Part shown: positions 46,400 through 58,682 of the stretch, piece by piece
Layout: each line of letters starts with the position of its first letter
Position numbering within the stretch: the first letter of the stretch is position 1
Assembly (NCBI RefSeq): GCF_051401765.1
Contig: NC_135071.1
Location: forward strand, 6,860,961 to 6,924,960
Source of the DNA: Calliopsis andreniformis
Taxonomy: Eukaryota > Arthropoda > Insecta > Hymenoptera > Andrenidae
Length of the DNA: 64,000 nt
Direction: 5' to 3'
The notes under the pieces: generated by a model
What the model was told of the DNA's origin: nothing
Database searches by the model: none
The model's input: the letters and a program-made list of their open reading frames with translations, nothing else
Translations under genes and position numbers: made by a program

Positions 46400-48481
46400 A
46401 TTTTTATGTCGTACAACCAAAAGTCCTTTCAGGAGTATATCAAATTGTTTAATCGGTTAACCAGGTATGACGAAATATTTCGTTATGAAACGAATGGAAC
46501 AAACGTGAATTCCCCAGTTAACAGGTTAAAATCTTCTTCCGTCAGAGAAGAATTTTGTATTTCTGACCAATTGATACCAATCTCCTAAATGGTTTTTTTT
46601 TCAACACCACATCTTGTTTGCTATTTCTATAGTAATGTGGCCTACATCGCATTCCGTATGCGTATGACCGGGAACTAAAAATTTATGGTCGATTATTTGT
46701 AAATTTGATTTCGCTTCCATGACGGAAAGAAACATTGCTGCCACAGTATTATTTTTATTTTAACCACTACATGAATCAGAATAAAAAATAACGTGGCTTA
46801 TATCATTTGGGATTTCGTTTGATCCCCTGTTTCCTATTGCTTCAGGCCACATCGTTTTTTCGTGAGTGCTGTCAGTAATAGTTAAATTGTATGTCCATAG
46901 GGACCTTTTATAAAATGCTATAGAAGTTGTTAACATAGGAATTGGAAGACATTACTGAAGATCGAATGAGCAAACTAAAGTTCCTTTACGAACGTCTTCT
47001 AACGCTTTCCTTTTGTCTAAAGCTTTTGAATAATATGCCAATTTTGCTTCATGCTGATTCGATTTATGAGATACGAGAATATTATCCTTCAAAGCAATAT
47101 CTGATTCTGTTACCTTCAACGCAGCAACAGTATAATTTTACTGTTACCAAATGAGGAAATCTTGTTTCTTTTCACATCGTTTCGAAGTTCCACGTCTGGC
47201 ATATTTTACAATGTAACTTCGGGATTTTGTTAAACAGCATATTTTTCCCTGGCAATCATCATTCGAAGGGCCATATTGCTCCGCGATCGGTAACGGTTCA
47301 GGGCCAACTTCGGCACGGTCAGCAAGGATTGCAGTCGACTCGCGGGACAATATGACTATGAAACATCTGCAAGGCACTCGTACGGTCTTGTCGTGCTAAT
47401 CCGGAATACCGTTTCTTCCTTCCCAATTTGCGCAGCCTTCGACCTGAAGAAGAGACTTCTTCCATTTTCGTCGCGAGGAAGTCAGGACGGCTCCTCAGCC
47501 CCCGTCAGGGTGGCTAAAACGATTTTCCTTCTTTGAGTCGAAAGCCAATCAATGCCGATTTGTATCGACACATGAAATCGGTGACACCCTCAAAATCGTG
47601 AGTTTGGGGGATGGAAGTGGAAAAGGAACGAACTCCGGAAAACAAAAGGAGATATATTCGGGTCTTCAGGGAAAGAATCGTCGGAGTCGGAGTCCTCTGA
47701 CTGATTACATCGACGCGAAAACTAAAAAGAGAAGATCGTTGAAGTCTTCTGACAGCTTACATTGACGTGAAAATCAGAAGCACAGTTTACAACTACATAA
47801 AAATCGTTCGACAGTTTTTAGAAATTAGCCACCCAATATTAAGTTGGCTGGTGGTACACGACATCCGCGAATACGATATCTTAATTTCGCAGATCGAACA
47901 GATTCATATTTTAACTGAGCTGCATACTGATTAAATTTATGGCAAATATCTATTTTAGGAGGCTTAAATCGTAGACCAGTTAGATTAAAAATCTTTCTGT
48001 AAGTTGTAAGACTTACTGGACATGAATTTTCTGATTTGTAAAGTTTGTACATTATTGTCACATTCAAACTAGATAGTAAATATTTCCGAAACGTACGTAA
48101 TATTGAATAATGACTTTCATAAGCCGAAAATGTTTGAATATGATACTTTACTTCCTGAATCTTTTCTTCAGGTAATTTATTTAGTGAAGGATTCATTTCT
48201 CTGTCATCATGAAAACAACTTGCATTTTCATTCGAAGAAATCTTCTTAATTACTATTCTGATAATTCCATCAGTTTCATTAAATGTTAACATAACATATT
48301 TTTTACACCTTTTAACAAAGTGTGATTCAACAGGGACATAATAATCTAATATATGCTTTCGTAAAATACGATAATTTGTTATGTCTGTTTTACGTAAACG
48401 CACCTTATTTTTAATTTTTATTAATCTGCTTAAATAACTAAATCTCTTACAATACGATCCTTCCAAAGCATCAATAAGCAT
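46400..48481 (-). pseudogene. DDE-type transposase remnant of an insect-expanded family, interrupted by an insertion
   Basis: Reading from 48481 downward, the N-terminal half is a 218-residue frame with CKRFSYLSRLIKIKNKVRLR, then LPEEKIQEVKYHIQTFSAYE and SHYSILRTFRKYLLSSLNV, then MYKLY, PVSLTTYRKIFNLTGLRFK and PPKIDICHKFNQYA. After unrelated DNA (about 47140-47835) coding resumes: AALKVTESDIALKDN, HEAKLAYYSKALDKRKALED, TLVCSFDLQ, a stop, then [31 protein letters not shown] (acidic motif), IDHKFLVPGHTHTECD and GDWYQLVRN. The motif order is that of a repetitive transposase family common in insects; I cannot name its superfamily with certainty. The gene is split, has stops and is inactive. Confidence 0.7.
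47506..47834. mobile_element. Candidate MITE inserted in the transposase relic
   Basis: CAGGGTGGCTAA at 47506-47517 and TTAGCCACCC at 47825-47834 are inverted to each other and bound 329 bp of unrelated, more G+C-rich DNA. It lies exactly where the transposase reading is broken. DNA at 47140-47505 also does not read as transposase, so a second insertion or a larger one is possible. Confidence 0.45.
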
Positions 48482-48985
48482 CCAAAGCTTTTTTTTAACC
48501 CTCTATAGTAAGTACAAGTCAATAATTATTTTGACATGTTGATAATGGTGTATATTTTCTTGTACAAATCGTTTTTTCTGAAGATGTATTGTACGAGAGA
48601 GCACAATTTCGACCTATACGACCTATAGGTACGACCCATATTTTCGTTATGTAAGTTATTATTTTTATCAAACGAAATACGTTTCGAATACCTTGAGAAA
48701 AGGTTATGTAGATATACAACTTTATTGTAAAGTTATACGTAATTTTAGAAGTATTTTATTTTTTTTATAATAAACGATATAATAAATAATTATGTTTCCT
48801 TACTCCGGAATGGTTAATTAGCAGTTAGCATGTAAGAATAATCAATTAACGCTGTGAAATTATAATAATGATTGTTTCGGTAGTATTTCGGATCATATTC
48901 TATACGTGATTAGCGCAACGTGTTCTATCGGGGTCTATCGGGGTATGTAGGCAGCGCAGCGCAAGATTTGGAAAGATTATGTCGA
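48482..48985. other. Noncoding stretch
   Basis: AT-rich. Could include the 5' end of the transposase element, but no motif or terminal repeat is visible. Confidence 0.45.
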
Positions 48986-49490
48986 ACATTGATCTTGATC
49001 TACCGAATTCTGAGTCGCTACCTCGGTTATGAAAATAACCCAGGAGCGATCTCCTTCTTCTTTCAGAATAAGAAAGATAATCGACTACATGCATCAAACA
49101 TCTCTAAGCGACTTTTGGTCTGTATGGAGTTCAGTCGCTATAATCGTCGGGACATTATTACGAACGGTGTAGTCTGCCAACCTCACCAACGTCAAGTTGC
49201 TTGTCTGCGCTTGTTACAACTTACAACATGTATACTCGGCTAAGCATCTTCGAGACGTATTCTGGCTTTCCGGAGCCTCCAGTCGCTATAGCCACAGAGA
49301 CCTTGTGTCAAACGGAGCAGTCTATGGTCTTTTGCAATTGTAGAATGCGTTCGTCGGGCTTATTACTCCGAGTTTTATAAATATTTAGACGCTCTCGCTA
49401 TCAATCCCAAGAGGAGCATCAAACATTTTTAATCCTTTGGGTATTGAGTCGCTATAAACGCTGGCACCATGACACGAGCGGAGCGGTCTC
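48986..49490 (+). repeat. Degenerate ~150-bp tandem array
   Basis: A core like CAGTCGCTATAA, then GGGAC, then ACGAACGGTGTAGTCTG recurs at about 49012, 49131, 49281 and 49446, with spacing 119-165 bp. Best examples are CAGTCGCTATAATCGTCGGG and GAGTCGCTATAAACGCTGGC. A CATCAAACAT motif accompanies two units. Units are well diverged. Confidence 0.65.
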
Positions 49491-49561
49491 TAATAAATAA
49501 TCAATTGAAGTGTATCAGCTGCCTCCGGGATAGTCAAAGCGTTATTCTTGCCGTCCAAATC

Positions 49562-49798
49562 TGTTCTCTCTCTACGAGATGCTTTTTTTTTTTTTTTTTT
49601 TTTTTGTAGATGTCCTTATGTGTTGTCCGTTCCTGGAAGCGTGCGCCTCCTCACCAGACTGCTTGAGTGTTGAGTGGTATTACCTGTGTGAGAATTTTGT
49701 GTGATTAGTTTTTCATTAAGTGGTGGTGGGCGAAAATTTGCAAAAAACCCAGATCATGGTAAAAACCCAAATCATGGTGTTCTCTCTCTACGAGATGC
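49562..49798 (-). mobile_element. Young poly(A)-tailed retroposon (SINE or truncated LINE)
   Basis: A perfect 21-bp direct repeat (core GTTCTCTCTCTACGAGATGC) at 49562-49582 and 49778-49798 flanks 195 bp of insert. The insert begins with 23 T residues (49583-49605), so it is inserted on the minus strand with a long A tail. Its body contains two near-copies of ACCATGATYTGGGTTTTT at the far end. There is no open frame. The perfect duplication and long tail indicate recent target-primed insertion. Confidence 0.85.
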
Positions 49799-51639
49799 GG
49801 TTGGAGTTCCTCCTTATATACTCGAAAATTGAAATATGCGCATGCGCAGTAAGTCGAAGCAGTCGTTATCCTATTCTAGTACATATTTAGAAACATGACT
49901 TAAATTAATCATGCTTATAAAATATTATAAAATGTGTGAAACTGAATAGGTATATCTTAAAATTCTACAATACGTCTAATGAGAAAAGTATATAAAACTA
50001 ATAGTTGAAGGCAATTATAATTGACTAAATATTACGAACGTGATGAAGAGGGTTATACATGAGTGGAGTAGCTATCGTAGAAAAGGAGCGCGTTAAGCGA
50101 AAAAAAGAGACGATTATATACATGGCGTAGGAAGTAGTGGATCACCTTCGGGCAATGGCGCAGGCATAGGAGGGGCCGTTACACTAAAGTATCAGTAAAT
50201 TATTAGTTTTCTTCATTATTATTTTCGCTAATTATACAAGTACAAAACATTATTCACAATGAAGGTAATGGTAACGTATATGGTAAAAGAGAAACATGAA
50301 GACACTACTAATAAGAAGAATGATATTAAAGCTGAACATATGCATAAAAAAGATTCGCACTTCTCACTTTCTCACTAATCTCCTTCGGTACACTCTCACT
50401 CTAAACACGTGTCTCTCTCGTACACTCTCTGTTCATTAGCTGACACTCTTCGACTCTCAAACACTTCCAATCACTATTGATGAAAGACCCATGCACACAT
50501 AAAACTTTCGAGCATATATAACGAGAGGTAGCACGGACTACTGTTGAAAATTTAACGAGTTCATAGAAAAAGATAGAGTCTAAGTAAATATATCCTCTCT
50601 CTTTTTCTCTGCACGGTACTGGCTGTACCTTTTTGTCCTCAGTTATTTCAGGAACGTGGTATGCATAGCTACGAAACATAGCTTCCTTCGTAACACAGTA
50701 CGCGATCGCGATACGTAACTTGGTATGTATATTAGTTGGAGGTTATAATATTATTTTATCATAATCAGTATTATGATATTAGAAAGGAAAAATTGAGGAA
50801 AGTTAGTCAAACCATGCAAAAACATGAATTTGTAAGACAATAGACAAATACTCTAGAATACTTTATATTTTAAGGGAAGAAACATATAACAATGTATTAA
50901 ATAAAATTATAAATAAAATACCAACATTTTTGTTTGAATTAAAATTAAGGCATGAAAATGATCAAGAAAATTATAAATCAGACTTAGTTTAAAAAATAGT
51001 TGGTACATATTTACAAATCAGAATCAATCATTATGAATAAAAAGAAGTATAATCCAAAAAAAGCATTCTGAGAATATTGTATACACGTATGTATGATATC
51101 ACGAGACGCGACAGCGTCTCACGTCACGTAGTTGAGTGGCACGTGAGGCTAGCAGTGTATCTTTTCTGCAACCAAAACGTCCAAAAACTTTGATAACGAT
51201 TTATTTTTTTCACGCAGTATGTAATAAACTTTAACAGTTGTCACATTTTTAAATATCACAGTGCGCGCAAAAATGAGTCCTCACACATGTTAATTGGGAT
51301 AGGAACAGCTGAGATATTGAGATATTAATTTTACATGTAGGAGTAATTTAACATGCTCTGTTTCGTCCGACGGGGGCACGCTTTATAGCTTTCACATTTC
51401 TGCCGCTGATGGTTTCAACTTCGTAGCTAGGAAGCTGTCAAAATCCGTCACGTTTTGAACTAAAAAGTTAATAATAAAAGCTAATATGTATAAGAGTAAT
51501 AAAAAAAAAGTAACAGAAGCAATGAATAAAAAACTTGAGTGCTTCTTCTAACAACATGCCCTAACACGAGGAAAATTGTTACACATTAAAAAGTGAATTA
51601 ATACAATGTTAAATTTTGAAGAACAGGTTGCCCATATGA
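49799..51639. other. Noncoding stretch with LTR-like pieces
   Basis: A block GGGCAATGGCGCAGGCATAG then GGGGCCGTTACAC (50151-50185) recurs at 60045-60081. Positions 50480-50600 (with AGCACGGACTACTGTTG) are the diverged complement of 52690-52810. A CTTCGTAACACA end lies at 50690. These look like ends of solo LTRs, but full boundaries are unclear. Confidence 0.4.
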
Positions 51640-52340
51640 GTAATCAGGTACTATTAATAATCGTTTTAAAAATTAATCAGTACCCCCCAAAAAAACATTT
51701 AAAATGTACAAACACCATGTAGTTGAGTTCAGTTTGAATTCTGATTGCCACAACAAATTTCCTTAACAAATTTCTAAACAAATTAATTTACCCCAAAAAG
51801 CATACAATTGATATTAATCTCGCAGAAATTCTTCAAAAAATTAATCCCTCTAAAAAAAAACATCGAAAGGACATATATGACCCCAAAAAAGTATTTAAAA
51901 AATATTAAATACCCCCCCCCCCCCCCCCCCCCCCCCCGCCACCGCCACCGCCACCACCAAAGCATCCAAAAGATATTAATAAACCTCCCAAACGTTCCTT
52001 CAAAGAATATTAATTCATCAAAAGTAAACCCAAAAAATAATGAATTTCAAACAAATATAATAAAAAATCATTTCAAAATGCACACTGGTTCGTCCACATC
52101 CCGTGGTTCCTGGCGAGTGCAAAGTTATTCGGCTCCCGATACTCGCCAAGTTGAGTGTCGGTTCGTCCACGAAGACCTACCTAAAACCTAAGGTGGCTCC
52201 CGATGTTGGCCGTTGCGCACTGATTCGTCCACATTCGTGAGGTGACTCCCAACGAGTACAATGTTACCCGTTGGTTCGTCCACGAAACAATAACAAAATT
52301 CCAAAAAACCCTGATCCTCGGTCAGACTATCTAGCCCTCG
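51640..52340 (+). repeat. Degenerate repeat arrays with poly-C tract and GGTTCGTCCAC motifs
   Basis: 51640-52070: loosely repeated ~40-bp units with CCCCAAAAA and AATATTAAT, broken by a C run at 51912-51937 and a CCGCCA run to 51957. 52080-52290: GGTTCGTCCAC-like motifs at about 52087, 52160, 52224 and 52273, each near GTGGTTCC or GGCTCCCGA. It ends GGCTCGTAACATA at about 52345, like an LTR end. The 127-residue frame across the C run is low-complexity and not credible as a gene. Confidence 0.55.
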
Positions 52341-54786
52341 GCTCGTAACATATATAAAGAATCTTTCTATTGTATTAATTATTTTCTACTTATGACAGCT
52401 ACTCCTCTGATTATAAATATTGGTATTAATACTATAAAAGCATTTTATAACCAAATTTTATAACCAATTAAAATGTAAACTTTTACTTGAGAATTTATAT
52501 TAACATGACTTTAATACTTTCCTCAAGTTTTCATTCTGTTATGTATTACAAAAACGATTGTTGTAATCACGCTTTTCTTAGATATATTATTTCTACTGAA
52601 GTAACACGGTTTATTGAAATAACACAAAAGTTTGGTTATTGAAAAAAAATATTATGCACACAGTTCCTAGGAATTTTTGTCCGTCCTGATGCTTAGAGAG
52701 AAAGAGGATGTACTCACGTACACCCTATCTCTTCCACGAATTTGTTACACTTAAAACAATAGTCCGTGCTGCCTCCAGATATACATGTTCTAAGCATAAA
52801 ACCAACGCTCATAACTCCGAACACTATAAACTAGTAAACATCCAGATTTTATACCATTGGCATCTTCTAATACTTTACTTGCACAAAATCTATAGTCTGT
52901 CCACTGAATCGAGAGAATAGATGATAGTTCGACGTACACATAGCCGATTACAAGGGCTTTAGTTACTAGCTATGAAATGAAATTAACAAATAACAAACTA
53001 TTCACAGCAATACCTGCAAATGTACGTAGTATTTGGCCACATGGCATCGAACCGTCATCTACTATCTTGTCCCAGTGGATAAACTTTAATAGTTTAGTTA
53101 TAAAAAAGAATTACTCTCTTTTTAGCTGCGGTGTCTCAAAACCTAATCAGGCAGCTATAAGAAGCTAGTAGTACATAATAAATTCTTAGAATAATTACCT
53201 GCACACACTTGTATATATTTTTTGTTGCATATAATTACATATATTCGTAAATATTTGAATAATGTTGAATAATATACTAAATAAACCGAGGGGGTAACAA
53301 AACGTGTCACTACAAAAATTTGAGAATTCAATTTAAATAGTCCAATAAAGTATCATTAGACTCCATACGAGGGTTAAACAATACACCAAACAATAATTGC
53401 AACAGCGATTTATGAGCCACTTTCAAATGTAATAACACATATTCGATAATTAAAAATAAATATAAAATGTAACAATCCAAAAGTAATCAATTAAACAGGA
53501 GTTATAATCACATTAAACATTTGAAAACAACTGAATCCTGTGTAGTTACGGGACTGCGCGTGTACAAAATGATTCAACTATCGAGGTGTTACACAAGAAA
53601 ATTTTCCTGGTAAAATCTGCAGGCATGTTCCTCTTAATTAATGCCATCGATTCCCAGTCGGATTAGTTTTGTAAACCCTATAATACATGATAAATCAATT
53701 ATCGGATTATTGCTGAACGTCCGATGGCCTGCCTGCTCGTTCGCTTATACAAGTGTTAATATCAGCAATGTTTGCGGACACATAAATCGATAATAGTGTT
53801 CATGTAATATTTGTCGCGAACTTCCTGGCTCTGCAAAATCTGTTTCTTTTTTTTTTAAATTGAACAGAAATTAATGAATTCTTTGGTAAATATAGTGGTT
53901 TCGCTGCTTTCTCGGTATAAACTTGTCACATTGACTGTAGTTTGAAATTATTTAGGATGAAACATATTGTTATATTTTAAGACGCTAAATATTCAAATTT
54001 TCAAACTTTCTAAACTTTTAGAAGATGAAAATTTTCAAATATTCCTGTACTCTGAAGATCAAGTCTTTCAATATCTATGCATTATAATTTTTTAACATTC
54101 TATCTCTAAAGTTGTTACGTATTTCAGATAAAAATTAAAATGATCAAATACATACTGCAATGATGATATATTTTATTATTAAAAAATACAAATATTTCAA
54201 TATTTAAACATAAAAATTACACAAATATTTATAACGGCAAACGTAACAGTATTCAAAGTTTCAAATATTTCTGTGTGAGTATTAGAAATTGTTAATAGTT
54301 AAACATAAAAATTTTCATATTCTGGAAGTTTCCCAAATATTTGAATTACCAAATATTCTGATATTTATAATATTAAAGAATTAAATACAATTAAAATCAT
54401 ATACCCATGGAGAAAAAAATTACCGAATTTAAACCGGTGCCTAGGTTGTACCATCAATGTATTTTGTACTATGTAAACAATTTGCACGGTATAACAGGCA
54501 ATATGTGTCGTTTATTAATGCGACAATCACTATCATACAGCACCACTTGATGTTCAAGTAAACAAACGCAGTCTGTTATAACAACTAAAAATCTAATATT
54601 TTAACATCCAACTGCAAGTTCTCTAATTTTTCTAAAGTAAGTAGCATGACTTTCAACTATACAGTATACAGTATACAGTAGAGTAGCGCATAATTGGTGG
54701 CCACTAATTTCGTATTCAGTCTTTTGGCCTGTTGGGGTACCTCTATGCGAGAAAAGGAAGATCTCTAAAACAAACATATCAATAGA
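52341..54786. other. Noncoding stretch
   Basis: AT-rich. 52690-52810 is the inverted partner of 50480-50600. Elsewhere, loosely repeated TCAAATATTT motifs (53990-54400). No gene. Confidence 0.45.
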
Positions 54787-56006
54787 CCTTACCAATACCA
54801 AAGTATACAATTCTACATTTATTTATGACATTTCAGCGCAAGCACTACCAATCGATTCCTTGCGTTTTTCCGATGAAATGATATCAAATACAACATATTT
54901 TGGATGATTTATGAAGAAATCACGTATAAAAAACGATTTGCAGAATTTTAATCTAACTTCATTAAAAAGTAGTCCAATAATTGACAGAACATAAGAAAAT
55001 CATCTGTATCACTCTTCTGATGATAACATATATATTAACAAAGTTGATAGTTTGAGGCAAAGTCATAAACCTTCGATTGCTGGGCCATAAACCGACGCGA
55101 CGTGCGCTCGACACTAACAGGCGAGGAACCCGAGGAATCTTCCATCAGACTGCTATTCTTAACGAAAATGTTCATTATTACTTATTAAAAATCTCTAATT
55201 CTGCTTCAATTTTTTCAAAGATAGTACGACTAAATTCCTTATATTCTGCCAATAAAAATGATACCAAACGCGACAGAATTCGGATTGTTGTCAATTATCT
55301 GTATCATACCGTTGAATGCCGGGTGCAGTTAAGCGCTACAAACGGCACCGCGTATTAAAAACCCAAAATTTTGATTAAACAGCTTTGAAAAATCAAATGC
55401 ATTGCTCGTACATTGTGTGTGGTGTCAGAATTGTCAAGAAAGTACGAACACTACATTTGTAGAAATTTTGAAGTAAAAATATTGGGTTTTCAATACACAA
55501 TATCATCTGTAACGTTTAACTACACCCGGGCATTCAACAGTATAATACAAATGATTGACAGCGATCCGAATTGTATCGTATTTGGTATTATTTCTATTGA
55601 TAGAATATAAGGAATTCAGTCGTGCTACTTTTTAAAAAGTTAAACTAAAATTTAAGATTTTTAATAAGATCGCGTCGGTTTATGGCCTGGCAAACGAAGG
55701 TTTATGGCTTCGCCTCAAAATATCAACTTTGTTATTATATATGCTATCATTAGAAGAGTGACACAGATGAGTTTCTTATGTTCTGCCAATTAAAATAATA
55801 CCAAATTCTATAGAAAATCGAACTATTTTTAATGAAATTAGGTTAAAATTGTGCAAATCATTTTTATACATAATTTCTTCATAAATCATCCTAACTGTGT
55901 CGTGTTTGGTATCATTTTTATTGGAAAAACATAAGGAATCAATTGGTAGTGCTTTCTTCGAAATATATTAAGAAATGTAAAATTGCATACTGTGGACTGC
56001 CAAGGC
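54787..56006. repeat. Giant imperfect palindrome (~1.2 kb)
   Basis: The left half and the complement of the right half align from the ends almost to the centre (about 55420). End blocks are AGTATACAATTCTACATTT and AGTATGCAATTTTACATTT. Further in are GCACTACCAATCGATTCCTT and GCACTACCAATTGATTCCTT, GGCCATAAACCGACGCGA in both arms, and CGTTGAATGCC-GGGTG in both. Within each arm an AT-rich motif with GAACATAAG and TGATACCAAA is also repeated two or three times, in both directions. No credible protein. Confidence 0.8.
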
Positions 56007-57383
56007 CTAATCTTATCTTTAGCTTTTATTATTGCATTTTTCTTTGAGTTTTGGGCCCAGGAGTCAGCCAGCCCCTGTGGTAGGAGGGTTCTTGGGGGGT
56101 GCAGATAGCCGTTACTACTATATATAGGAAGTATATTTATTAAGCTCCAATTTACTGTATTCAGTTTTTAATTTTTGTCTAAAATTAAGGTTAGGAAAGA
56201 TATTTTCAATTATTTGATAAAGTTGTTTAGATTGGACCAAAAGTAGCTACTTGCATTGGATCAGTTCAATATAGGCAATGGTAGAATGTGACAAACACAA
56301 TATCATTTTAAAAAGCAGAAGAGGATTCTGAGTGGTTTTGTATTTTATGTGAAGAAATCAAGGAAGAAAATATGAGAAAATGCAAAAAATGTTGTATTCG
56401 GAGTTAACAGTATACTTTTATACATCGTGTATAGGAGTAGATATAAAATTAAAAAAATATTGTTGCTTAGGTTGTTAACGTTTACTACGACATTTTGCAA
56501 ATAAGAGAAGTTGACATCTATGTAATATATTTTGTAAACTTGTTGTTAAGAGAATTTAATCATTTTTAGATTTTAATCCAGTAGTCCCATCTAGGAAACC
56601 AAAGGTCCATCCTAGGAATCCGGTTGCTTCGAGTAGACTAATGTCACAATTATAAGATGTTACTTGCCTATTTTTTTATATAATATTTTGCAAAAACAAT
56701 TATATGTACTATCTTGAAGGGATAAGTAATAACATTTTTTTCTGCTATTTTAATATTCATAATATTTTATTATCACTCTACAGTAAAAAATATTTATCAA
56801 TAATAAAACTAACTTTATTATTTGTTATTACCAATCTACAGTAAAATATTTATAAAAATATTGTCTGGTAGTTCTGTTATCCGAACAAGGTGTTTCGTGG
56901 TGATACACATAAGCTACACTAACACAATGCCAGTTAAACAAAAACAACGTGTAGTTTTATTTAGTGAAAAAGAATATGAAAGAGCTAAAGCTCTCAAAAG
57001 GGGTACAAATGCAATATCTACAATCATAGACATCAAAAATTGAAAAGGCGATAGTATTCTATACAATTACTTATGGTAAAGCACTTGTGTGTCTTAACAG
57101 CCAAAAAGATACGGGCTTTATAAATATATAAACAAACTGTAATGTTCTTATTTTCTGTTTAAATAAATGAAGTTAGATCTAGACTATAGAACCAAAATAA
57201 TAATTATAATACAGGTGTCTTAGATAGGTAGTGATTCTATGTGGAAAAATATGCTGAAAATGTACAGTAAAGTTTTTTAATATTGTGCTTCGTTTTCAAA
57301 AAAATAGTATTCGACTTATGATCGAGTACAAGCGTACGGAAGTGCTTGCAGTTTTGGCTTTACGTATTTGTATATACGAGTAA
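56007..57383. other. Noncoding stretch
   Basis: AT-rich except for a GC-rich blip at 56045-56110. Frame 56822-57043 includes MPVKQKQRVVLFSEKEYERA, a protein-like but short and unidentified sequence. Confidence 0.4.
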
Positions 57384-57561
57384 GGGCCTCTTCACACTAT
57401 CCATCTAGCCGGCGCGGCAGCAAGTTAGCTTCTATCAAATGTTTCTCCAATGGGTCTTACATACTGACCGCTTTGTGACCGCCCGCAGGTAGTCATACTT
57501 CATACTGTGTTAGCGCAGAAGCTAGCCTGCCATTGGCTAGACGGATAGTGTAAATCAGTCC
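57384..57561. mobile_element. PIF/Harbinger-type MITE (178 bp)
   Basis: Flanked by TAA (57381-57383 and 57562-57564), a TWA target. Terminal repeats: GGGCCTCTTCACACTATCCA at the left and GGACTGATTTACACTATCCG as the complement of the right, both followed by TCTAGCC. The subterminal AAGTTAGCTTCT and AGAAGCTAGCCT also pair. Noncoding. Confidence 0.8.
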
Positions 57562-57713
57562 TAAGGGGAACACTCATAGTCTGACCATTGACTTTCTTTA
57601 CTGAAAGCTAGAAGCATTCTCCTCTCTCCATTTACCAGATGTAGCCTCATGTAATGTACAAAATTCTGCGTAACATGTCCTTATCTTGAGAGCTACAAAA
57701 ACTAATCTCTATA

Positions 57714-58090
57714 CAGGGTGCTTCCAAAGACGTGGGACATGTTTGAAAGATAGGTTCTAGACATGAAAACAATGAAAAAAATTCAGGTGCACATTTCAAT
57801 TTTTAGTTATACGGTATTTAATATTGCCTAAACCGCTAGCCCATTACTTGTCTACACGCTATGCTATGGCTTTTAAGGTTCTACTAGTTTCCGAGATATT
57901 TCAGGCTTTTAAACGAATGGCGCACGGTCATGAATGTTAAAGAAAGTATCGCACCATATAATGTAAAATAAGGTACAATGTAAAATAGCGTATAAATAAA
58001 AAAAAAGCTAAACGTTTTCGGATATACATTTATGTCTTTATGTTCAGAATCTACCCTCCAAAAATGTTCCATATGCTTGGAAACACTCCG
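57714..58090. mobile_element. Mariner-type MITE (377 bp)
   Basis: TA flanks both ends (57712-57713, 58091-58092). Ends are CAGGGTGCTTCCAA and, as complement of the right, CGGAGTGTTTCCAAGC, similar in style to the ends of the element at 39986-41389. Inverted homology is short, and no transposase is encoded. Confidence 0.65.
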
Positions 58091-58682
58091 TATAATACTC
58101 GATATGTCATAGACACAACTTGGTGATCCCATTTGAACACCACCGCATATTCAAAATTGAGAATTTGAGTCCAACTCAATATGACGACGTTTGTCAAACT
58201 ATACACATGATAATGAATTGAGTGTTACTTCATATTTGTTGTACACTTATATACTATTTAATTACAAAAGTAATAATACGTATAATGTAAATTTTTAATT
58301 ATAAATCCTGTCTTTGATATTTCAAAAATTATAATTATTCATGCCGTGAACTTAAGCAAGAAATTTTTTTTTAATCACAGTTTTCGAAGGTTGAACATGT
58401 TAAATAAATCTTTTCAAATGTTTTTTAAAAGGAACTTTGATTGATTTAAATTTCATACTAAAAGTGAATACAAAAAAGTTAGTTTTAATTGATTGAAAAT
58501 TAAAACTGATCTGGGTTGGAGGCTTAAATCACAATAGAACCCATTATCACATGCTAATAATATTCTTGAAGTTAAATGTACAATACACTTTTCAATATAC
58601 TACTTAAAACTTCTGTAAAGCTAGTTTACTCTATTTCTAATATGAAATTGTTAACTACATAGCTTGAAATTAATAAAGCTAA

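Noticed and set aside
51808..52191. 127-residue open frame with a proline run
   Set aside because: The prolines come from the poly-C tract and CCGCCA units; the rest lies in a degenerate noncoding repeat array.
56926..57043. Small Lys-rich open frame (39 residues from an internal Met)
   Set aside because: Protein-like composition but too short, no recognised homologue and no neighbouring exon.
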